From positions 124,001 through 188,000 of the forward strand of contig DATALQ010000035.1 of NCBI GenBank assembly GCA_036260935.1: a DNA stretch of 64,000 bases. Direction: 5' to 3'. How positions within the stretch are numbered: the first letter of the stretch is position 1; each line of letters begins with the position of its first letter. Below are positions 58,617 to 64,000 of the stretch, piece by piece. The position numbers were made by a program, and so were the translations under genes. Under the pieces are notes generated by a model. That model saw only the letters and a program-made list of their open reading frames with translations. It was not told the DNA's origin and searched no databases. This DNA is from JAEYOM01 sp036260935. GTDB lineage: Bacteria > Bacillota > Clostridia > Acetivibrionales > DTU013.

Positions 58617-59828
58617 CTATTGTCTTCTCTGCCGGACAAGCGCCGCTATCTCGTCCAGTATCCTGTGCGCTGCAGCAAGCTTGCTCATCAGCGGCAGATC
58701 CTCAACCGACCCGTCGCGCCTCATTATCTTGATTATATTCGTGTCGGTACCAAAGCCGGCACCTTCCATTGTAACGTCATTTGCGACTATAAGGTCGAGA
58801 TTTTTCGCTTCGACCTTCTTTGCGGCATTCTCAAGCAAATGATCGGTTTCGGCACAAAAACCCGCCAATATTCTGCTGCCTTTAATTTTGCCCAATTCCT
58901 TCAGAATATCGGTATTTTTTTCGAGTCGAAGCACCATTGCATCATCGTTTTTCTTTATTTTGAGCGCGGATACCTCCGCTGCCCTGTAATCCGCAACTGC
59001 CGCGGCCATAATTACCGCGTCGCAGTCTTTAAAGCGGTCTGTTACCGCCTTGTACATATCCGCAGCGCTATCGACCGGAACAAAATCGACACCTTCCGGG
59101 CGCACCACTGATACCGGCCCTGATACCAGCACCACTTCCGCACCGCGTTCGACAGCAGCTTCAGCTAACGCGTAGCCCATCTTTCCTGAAGAATGGTTGG
59201 ATATGTAGCGCACCGGATCGATCGCTTCACGGGTAGGCCCAGCAGTTACAAGCAGCCGTACGCCCTCCAGATCGCGTGATGGCATCAGCATTGAAACTGC
59301 TTCCTCTATAATAGAGGCAGGTTCGGGCAGCCTGCCCTTGCCTGACAGGCCCTCTTCAGCCATTGGGCCGGTAGCGGGTTCCATGAAACGATATCCCAGC
59401 TTCTTCAGTTTTTCTATATTCTCCTGTACGACAGGGTTTGCGTACATGTTGAAATTCATTGCGGGCATGATGAGTACGGGCGCCTTAGTTGCCATAACCG
59501 TGGTAGAAAGCATGTCGTCTGCAATACCGCAGGCTATCTTGCCGATAATATTTGCGGTTGCCGGCGCTATCAGGAACAGATCCGCCTTCTGAGCGAGCGA
59601 AACATGCCTGATGTCCCATTGAGCAGGTTCTTCGAACATATCGGTCATTACCGGCTTGTGAGACAGCGATCGGAACGTGAGCGGCGTCACGAATTTCTGC
59701 GCGTTGCCGGTCATTATCACGTCCACCTCGGCACCGAGCTTTTTGAGCCTGCTTACGACTTCGACCACCTTGTAGGCAGCAATGCCACCGCAAACCCCGA
59801 CTACCACATTCTTTCCCTTGAGTTGCAT
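58617..59828 (-). CDS. coaBC: Bifunctional phosphopantothenoylcysteine decarboxylase/synthetase
   Basis: Two steps of coenzyme A synthesis. 403 residues. The N-terminal flavoprotein CoaC domain (about 1-185) has VGVCGGIAAYK, His in FRSLSHKPVM-type helix and PAMNFNMYANP; the C-terminal CoaB domain (about 186-400) has VTAGPTREAIDPVRYISN, NHSSGKMGYALA and KKNDDAMVL. Usually followed by priA in Firmicutes, but here glyS follows. A 43 bp repeat pair occupies the leader upstream of the start. Confidence 0.96.
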   Translation of the reverse strand: MQLKGKNVVVGVCGGIAAYKVVEVVSRLKKLGAEVDVIMTGNAQKFVTPLTFRSLSHKPVMTDMFEEPAQWDIRHVSLAQKADLFLIAPATANIIGKIACGIADDMLSTTVMATKAPVLIMPAMNFNMYANPVVQENIEKLKKLGYRFMEPATGPMAEEGLSGKGRLPEPASIIEEAVSMLMPSRDLEGVRLLVTAGPTREAIDPVRYISNHSSGKMGYALAEAAVERGAEVVLVSGPVSVVRPEGVDFVPVDSAADMYKAVTDRFKDCDAVIMAAAVADYRAAEVSALKIKKNDDAMVLRLEKNTDILKELGKIKGSRILAGFCAETDHLLENAAKKVEAKNLDLIVANDVTMEGAGFGTDTNIIKIMRRDGSVEDLPLMSKLAAAHRILDEIAALVRQRRQ

Positions 59829-59855
59829 GTTTTCGCCCTCCTTTCCTGAACCAAA

Positions 59856-59950
59856 GATTATTGCATCAGCACATAATCTTCATTATTATGCTGCGCAGCA
59901 CTCATATGATTATTGCGTCAGCACATAATCTTCATTATTATGCTTCGCAG
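59856..59950. repeat. Direct repeat pair, 43 bp units
   Basis: Two 43 bp copies (59856-59898 and 59908-59950) differing at two positions, separated by nine bases. Each contains a hairpin: AGCACATAAT with ATTATGCT-like arms around CTTCATT. They lie between rpoZ and coaBC, inside the presumed transcript, 28 bases before coaBC. Confidence 0.88.
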
Positions 59951-60056
59951 TTATCCATTGATTGTTACTGCGCCGGTTGTACGAAAAAGGTTAAGGCATA
60001 GTTGTCAACTGCCTTAACCAATGAAAAACGTGAATATGCCTGATGACAATTCAGCC

Positions 60057-60284
60057 TTACTTTATGCCGCTCTTAGTCCTGATATATGTTATCTTGTCCT
60101 CGTTGATCTCGTTCAAAGCTACAGTTACAGGCTTTTCAGACGCGCACCTTGTAAGCTTGTGAGCACCGTCCACTATCTGTCTGGCCCTCTTTGCCGTTTC
60201 AACGACGAGAGTGTACCTGCTGTCAACTTTGCTTAGCAGACCGCTGATAGGCGGATATATCATGGAAATACCATCAGATGCCAT
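60057..60284 (-). CDS. rpoZ: RNA polymerase omega subunit
   Basis: 75-residue subunit helping assembly of RNA polymerase. It carries PPISGLLSKVDSRYTLV, AKRARQI and the KPVTVALNEI motif conserved in clostridial omega. GGAGGG seven bases before the ATG fixes the start. It follows remA directly; in most relatives gmk sits between them. Confidence 0.93.
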   Translation of the reverse strand: MASDGISMIYPPISGLLSKVDSRYTLVVETAKRARQIVDGAHKLTRCASEKPVTVALNEINEDKITYIRTKSGIK

Positions 60285-60306
60285 TTATTTATCCCTCCAC
60301 AAATTA

Positions 60307-60585
60307 TTATTCTTCCTCAATTTCCTGGTTATCGTCAATAAGCTCCGAATCCTTGGCATTGAGCCTGTGCGCCACTGTCTCCGGCTGAACCGCCGACAGG
60401 ATTATGTGGTCGCTGTCGGTTATGATAACAGCTCTGGTCCTTCTGCCATAAGTCGCATCGATCAGCATGCCCCTGTCCCTGGCTTCCTGAATTATCCTTT
60501 TAATGGGAGCTGATTCGGGGCTCACGATAGCGACAAGCCTGTTTGCCGAAACAATATTTCCAAAGCCTATATTTATCAGTTTCAT
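60307..60585 (-). CDS. remA: RemA/DUF370 family DNA-binding regulator
   Basis: 92-residue DUF370 protein; in Bacillus subtilis RemA activates extracellular matrix genes by binding DNA as large oligomers. The family opening MKLINIGFGNIVSANRLVAI and RDRGMLIDATYGRRTRAVI blocks are intact, with an acidic tail (about 80-92). It lies in the yicC-remA-rpoZ order conserved in Firmicutes. Confidence 0.93.
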   Translation of the reverse strand: MKLINIGFGNIVSANRLVAIVSPESAPIKRIIQEARDRGMLIDATYGRRTRAVIITDSDHIILSAVQPETVAHRLNAKDSELIDDNQEIEEE

Positions 60586-60630
60586 GAGTTATCCTCCTTC
60601 TTCCACGGGATTGCATTATTCCCATGTCAT

Positions 60631-61509
60631 TCACTCAATATTCTGAATCTGTTCCCTGATTTTTTCTATTTCACTTTTGATTTCAACTACATTTTTGGTT
60701 ATTGCAAGATCATTTGCCTTCGAGCCTATGGTATTTATCTCCCTGTTCATCTCCTGTACCAGGAAATCAAGCTTTCGTCCTATGGGTATACTCAGTGTAA
60801 AGGCTTCTCGCATTTGTTTGATATGGCTTGCAAGTCTCACAAGTTCTTCATCGATGCTGCATCTGTCCGCGAAAATTGCTACCTCGGTTGCGATCCTGTT
60901 TTCGTCGATGACCTGCTGGTCGAGAAGATCCTTTATGCGTGCCGTTAATTTCAGCTTATAATCCTTCGGTACCTCAGGAGCCCTTTTACCGATCTCTCCT
61001 ATTATGCCTTCGATGTAATCCGCCCTTTCGAGCAAAACATCCTTAAGGCCTTCTCCTTCGGTCTCCCTCATTCTTATCAGCGCGTCCAGAGCTTTACTCG
61101 CAGCATCCTTGAGAAGAGTCCATAAAAGTTCCTCGTCTTCTTCTTCCTGCTCAACCTTGAGTACATCGGGGAATTTTGAAATAAGCGAAACGGTTATATC
61201 GTCCGCTAGGCCGTATTTATCCCTAAGAGTCCCAACTGCCGTAATATAAGCCTTGGCTAAAGGTTCGTCGAACGTTACGTGTTTCGAGTCTTCGCTGTAA
61301 TTATAATATGTAATGAATACATCAATTTTGCCACGGGAAATCGTCTTTCCCACAAGCTCCCTTACCTTATCCTCCAGAAAACCTATCTGCCTGGGCATCT
61401 TTATAAATACATCGGAATACCTGTGGTTGACCGTCTTTATCTCAACGGTGAATTCCTTGCCGTTCTGCGAAATCTCTCCCCGGCCGAAGCCGGTCATGCT
61501 TTTGATCAT
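60631..61509 (-). CDS. yicC: YicC family endoribonuclease
   Basis: 292-residue YicC/YloC-type endoribonuclease, implicated in RNA decay. It starts MIKSMTGFGRGE, the family signature, followed by EIKTVNHRYSDVFIKMP; the C-terminal DUF1732 part has LVQEMNREINTIGSKAND. GAGGTATAT lies upstream of the ATG, with a TGTTATAAT extended -10 nearby, so a promoter may start here. Confidence 0.93.
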   Translation of the reverse strand: MIKSMTGFGRGEISQNGKEFTVEIKTVNHRYSDVFIKMPRQIGFLEDKVRELVGKTISRGKIDVFITYYNYSEDSKHVTFDEPLAKAYITAVGTLRDKYGLADDITVSLISKFPDVLKVEQEEEDEELLWTLLKDAASKALDALIRMRETEGEGLKDVLLERADYIEGIIGEIGKRAPEVPKDYKLKLTARIKDLLDQQVIDENRIATEVAIFADRCSIDEELVRLASHIKQMREAFTLSIPIGRKLDFLVQEMNREINTIGSKANDLAITKNVVEIKSEIEKIREQIQNIE

Positions 61510-61715
61510 ATATACCTCTTTTTACCTGCCATACTTAATTGGTATTATAACATAATTGCTGCCAAATAAAAGGCCAAATTATGAATTTTCAATAAATTAT
61601 TAGGGTTTATCTCGTTTTTACTTTGATTTTCGCCTTACTCTAATTTTTATTGCATTTAGTCCATCCGAAGGGTCTTTCCTGAGGCGAAACTTTTTCTGCC
61701 TCTGGAGCCATTCTT

Positions 61716-62525
61716 TCAATCATGACTATCTACGCCCATGTCTCCGAGTTCGTACATTATTATTGCTGTTACAGCCAAACCGGCTGTCTCAGTTCTAAGT
61801 ATCCTGGGCCCTAGTGTGACCGAAGCCAGGCCGCCCTGAACCCCCTTTTGAACCTCTGCCGGAGAAAAACCGCCTTCTGGTCCTATAAACACAGCAATCG
61901 ACTTCCTGTTGGAATTGCCCTCTTCACGGCCTTCGGACATTCCCGGCCCGACACCCGAAAAATCCTTCAATTGCCTGCGAAGACTGCCCCGGCTCTCCTC
62001 CTCGTAAGGCAGCAGTTTAAGGTCATAGCCTGCAGCCTGCTTTACAGCTTCTTCGAAGCCTATGGGATCGCAAACTTCCGGAACTATCCCGCGGTCGCAC
62101 TGTTTTGCGGCCTCCAGCGCTATGCGTCTCCATCGTGTGACCTTTGAATCTGCATCCTTTTTATTAGCAAATTTCACTACGGTTCTAGCCGTCATAACCG
62201 GTGCAATGCGCCTTACTCCCAGTTCTATGCATTTCTGAATTATATAGTCCATCTTGTCAGCCTTGGGGATACCCTGAAAAAGCGTGACGTCAACGGGCGG
62301 CTCCGTCGTATTCTGCCTGCTGCCTGTGATCCTGGTCAAAATGGTATCCTTTGTGAGCTGTTCAATAACAACATCGTAATCCGTACCCGAACCGTCGGAC
62401 AGCTCGAGAGGATCGCCCGGCACAGCCCTTAGTACGCCGCCTATATGTTTGACATCCTCTCCCGATATGGTTATGCTGTCATTTTTAAGATCGACTGTAC
62501 TCTTGTTTATAAAGAATCTGGACAT
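61716..62525 (-). CDS. rsmE: 16S rRNA (uridine-1498-N3)-methyltransferase RsmE
   Basis: SPOUT-class methyltransferase modifying U1498 of 16S rRNA. 269 residues from ATG 62523-62525, which gives the family start MSRFFI. N-terminal PUA-like domain to about 75, then the knotted SPOUT domain with IGPEGGFSPAEV (about 205-216) and LGPRILRTETAG, the SAM site. A longer frame seven codons upstream has no family resemblance. The start overlaps prmA by 19 bases. No gene is seen in the 200 bases after it. Confidence 0.95.
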   Translation of the reverse strand: MSRFFINKSTVDLKNDSITISGEDVKHIGGVLRAVPGDPLELSDGSGTDYDVVIEQLTKDTILTRITGSRQNTTEPPVDVTLFQGIPKADKMDYIIQKCIELGVRRIAPVMTARTVVKFANKKDADSKVTRWRRIALEAAKQCDRGIVPEVCDPIGFEEAVKQAAGYDLKLLPYEEESRGSLRRQLKDFSGVGPGMSEGREEGNSNRKSIAVFIGPEGGFSPAEVQKGVQGGLASVTLGPRILRTETAGLAVTAIIMYELGDMGVDSHD

Positions 62526-63451
62526 CTGAAAACAATCGCCACCCATTCGCCCATTTCATCAACTCGAACGACCTCGAAACCCAGACCCGTATAAGCTTTT
62601 ATAACATCCTCGCGCCTTTCCAGTATTATGCCGGAGGTAATGAGGATGCCGCCTTTTTTAAGGTATTGGGGCATCGGGTCCGCCAGCCTCACGATAACAT
62701 CGGCTATTATATTCGCCACCACCAGATCGGCTTTGAAAGGCGTGATATCGGAAAGTATTCCCTTCCGTACATCGATCATATCCAAAACGCCGTTGATGGC
62801 GCAGTTTTCCCTCGTCACTTTTGCAGCGACATCGTCGATATCTATGGCCACAGCCTTTTGGGCTCCGAGCTTCAGGGCGATTATCGAAAGTATACCGGTA
62901 CCGCAGCCTACATCGAGAATAGTATCGCTTTTTTTAACGTATTTTTCAAGCATCTGTGAGCATAGTCTTGTAGTCTCATGCGTGCCTGTACCAAAGGCCA
63001 TGCCTGGATCGAGTTCGATAACAATCTCCCCGGCCTGTTTGTCATAGTCTTCCCAGCTTGGTTTGATCACAACGCTGTCCGAAATGTGGAACGGCTTGTA
63101 ATACTTTTTCCATGCCGTAGACCAGTCCTCGTCGTCTACCATGGAATAGCCCTTGTACCCCTCGCCAACTTCAAGAAACTGCGATATGAAACTCAGCTTT
63201 TCCTGTATAAGCGCCTTAAGCCCCTCAGGCGTGAATTCCTGGTTGAAATATGCCTTGATGGTGACATCGGTGCCCAGCGAGTCCATGAATTCCTGATCGG
63301 CATAATCCAGGGAATTCGGGCTTTCTATCTGCCTTCTTATCTCATTCGGGTCTTCTATTACCACACCGCCCGCACCAATGGACGTAAGCATCTCTGAAAC
63401 AGCATCGGAGGCTTCTTCCGTGGTCTTGATCCTAACTTCGGTCCATTCCAT
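62507..63451 (-). CDS. prmA: Ribosomal protein L11 methyltransferase
   Basis: SAM-dependent enzyme methylating ribosomal protein L11. 314 residues from ATG 63449-63451 (MEWTEVRIKTT), with AAAGGA upstream. The N-terminal substrate-recognition domain is followed by SAM motif LDVGCGTGILSIIALKLGA, preceded by GMAFGTGTHETTR, a PrmA hallmark, and by NIIADVIVRLA. The listed start is favoured over the frame start 24 codons upstream, which lacks homology. It sits between dnaJ and rsmE as usual. Confidence 0.96.
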   Translation of the reverse strand: MEWTEVRIKTTEEASDAVSEMLTSIGAGGVVIEDPNEIRRQIESPNSLDYADQEFMDSLGTDVTIKAYFNQEFTPEGLKALIQEKLSFISQFLEVGEGYKGYSMVDDEDWSTAWKKYYKPFHISDSVVIKPSWEDYDKQAGEIVIELDPGMAFGTGTHETTRLCSQMLEKYVKKSDTILDVGCGTGILSIIALKLGAQKAVAIDIDDVAAKVTRENCAINGVLDMIDVRKGILSDITPFKADLVVANIIADVIVRLADPMPQYLKKGGILITSGIILERREDVIKAYTGLGFEVVRVDEMGEWVAIVFRCPDSL

Positions 63452-63555
63452 CGTTATAATATCCTTTATTATTTTTACTTGAATATTTACTGCAGTAAAT
63501 AGTATATCCATCGGACAATCCATATTCCGTGAACATACTGAATTTCAAGGCTCTT

Positions 63556-64000
63556 TTACATTCCGAGCACGTCCTTCATTTTATCGAAAAATGATTTACG
63601 CTGCTCGTATACATCGTCTCCGCTGATATCCGCAAACTGCTTTAGTACCGCCTTTTGCTTTTCATTGAGCTTTTTGGGAACGTCTATTTCAACCTTGATA
63701 TACTGGTCGCCCCTGCCGTTTCCTCTGAGATAGGGTATACCCTTACCTTTGAGTCTGAAAATAGTGCCTGTCTGTGTGCCTTCCGGCATACTGTATTTAA
63801 CCTTGCCGTCGAGTGTAGGAACCTCAAGCTCCGCTCCCAGCGCGGCCTGCACAAATGTAATGGGCACCTCGCACACAACATCGTTGCCCTGCCTCTTGAA
63901 AAGCGCATGCGGCCTCACGCTCACCGTTACAAACAAATCACCTGCCGGACCGCCCTTCGCGCCGGGATCTCCTTCTCCCCTGAGTGATATCGTTTGCCCG
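63556..64000 (-). CDS. dnaJ: Chaperone DnaJ (C-terminal part; 5' end outside window)
   Basis: Hsp40 co-chaperone of DnaK. Only the C-terminal ~147 codons are visible: ISLRGEGDPGAKGGPAGDL, the second client-binding beta domain with LGAELEVPTLDGKVKYSMPEGTQ in pieces, FRLKGKGIPYLRGNGRGD, and a dimerisation tail ending at residue 'VLGM'. The J domain and zinc fingers lie beyond the right edge. First of the dnaJ-prmA-rsmE series. Confidence 0.97.
   Translation of the reverse strand, partial: GQTISLRGEGDPGAKGGPAGDLFVTVSVRPHALFKRQGNDVVCEVPITFVQAALGAELEVPTLDGKVKYSMPEGTQTGTIFRLKGKGIPYLRGNGRGDQYIKVEIDVPKKLNEKQKAVLKQFADISGDDVYEQRKSFFDKMKDVLGM

Noticed and set aside
59856..59950. Possible two-repeat CRISPR
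   Set aside because: The nine-base interval is too short for a spacer and there are no cas genes.
61510..61715. Missing small gene between rsmE and yicC
   Set aside because: No frame with a ribosome binding site; only a weak hairpin (about 61676-61706) without a T-run on the minus strand.

Overview
The window looks like a chromosomal segment of an anaerobic, Gram-positive Clostridia-type Firmicute. Evidence: strong AGGAGG-type ribosome binding sites, the clostridial housekeeping order dnaJ-prmA-rsmE / yicC-remA-rpoZ-coaBC / priA / def-fmt-rsmB-rlmN-stp-prkC-rsgA-rpe-thiN, an RNase J, an L,D-transpeptidase, a TmcAL enzyme, pyruvate phosphate dikinase, and a four-subunit biotin-dependent sodium-pump decarboxylase. 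The combination of PPDK with an oxaloacetate-decarboxylase-type pump fits fermentative clostridia, but family or genus cannot be fixed from sequence alone. Most genes lie on the minus strand.

Layout. 0-9.8 kb (minus): a long, tightly overlapping operon for translation quality control and stress signalling (def, fmt, DUF116, rsmB, rlmN, PP2C phosphatase, PASTA kinase, rsgA, rpe, thiN cut by the window edge), with its own promoter and a leader carrying two copies of a small hairpin repeat. 10.0-11.6 kb (plus): a PadR regulator plus alpha/beta hydrolase with a strong promoter and a perfect operator palindrome, lying between def and priA. 11.6-22 kb: priA, an orphan methyltetrahydrofolate-type methyltransferase, tmcAL, a polytopic membrane protein, tyrS, RNase J, a candidate small RNA with a perfect consensus promoter, and an L,D-transpeptidase. 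22-25 kb: lysA translationally coupled to a TrmB-type regulator, a methyltransferase and tRNA-Gln(CTG). 25-28.8 kb: the decarboxylase pump operon behind a structured, terminator-containing leader. 28.9-31.1 kb: a broken dTDP-rhamnose cluster (rfbD, 3' remnant of rfbB, rfbA). 31-37 kb: a small unknown protein, an AEC transporter, and a paired c-di-GMP protein and sensor kinase. 37-46 kb: an accessory stretch with a TetR-controlled ABC-2 exporter, a UvrA paralogue with a nucleotidyltransferase and a divergent AraC/Rob-type regulator, and an unknown membrane-anchored protein. 46.5-49.2 kb: ppdK.

The most notable block is 49.4-56.9 kb. Seven consecutive minus-strand genes encode an NDH-2 fused to a DoxX-like membrane domain, a polyprenyl diphosphate synthase, a UbiA-type prenyltransferase, a NusG-domain-II membrane protein, a Gx/ECF-like membrane protein, a lipoprotein with two tandem FMN-binding-like repeats, and a secreted ApbE flavin transferase. 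This is the gene set of the flavin-based extracellular electron transfer system described in Listeria (ndh2, dmkB, dmkA, eetA, eetB, pplA, fmnB). The inferred electron route is NADH to a dedicated demethylmenaquinone-like pool, then through the EetA/EetB membrane pair to a covalently flavinylated surface lipoprotein.

57-64 kb (minus): glyS, coaBC, rpoZ, remA, yicC, rsmE, prmA and the 3' end of dnaJ. gmk, usually between remA and rpoZ, is absent here, and about 44 kb separates coaBC from priA, so the ancestral cluster has been opened up.
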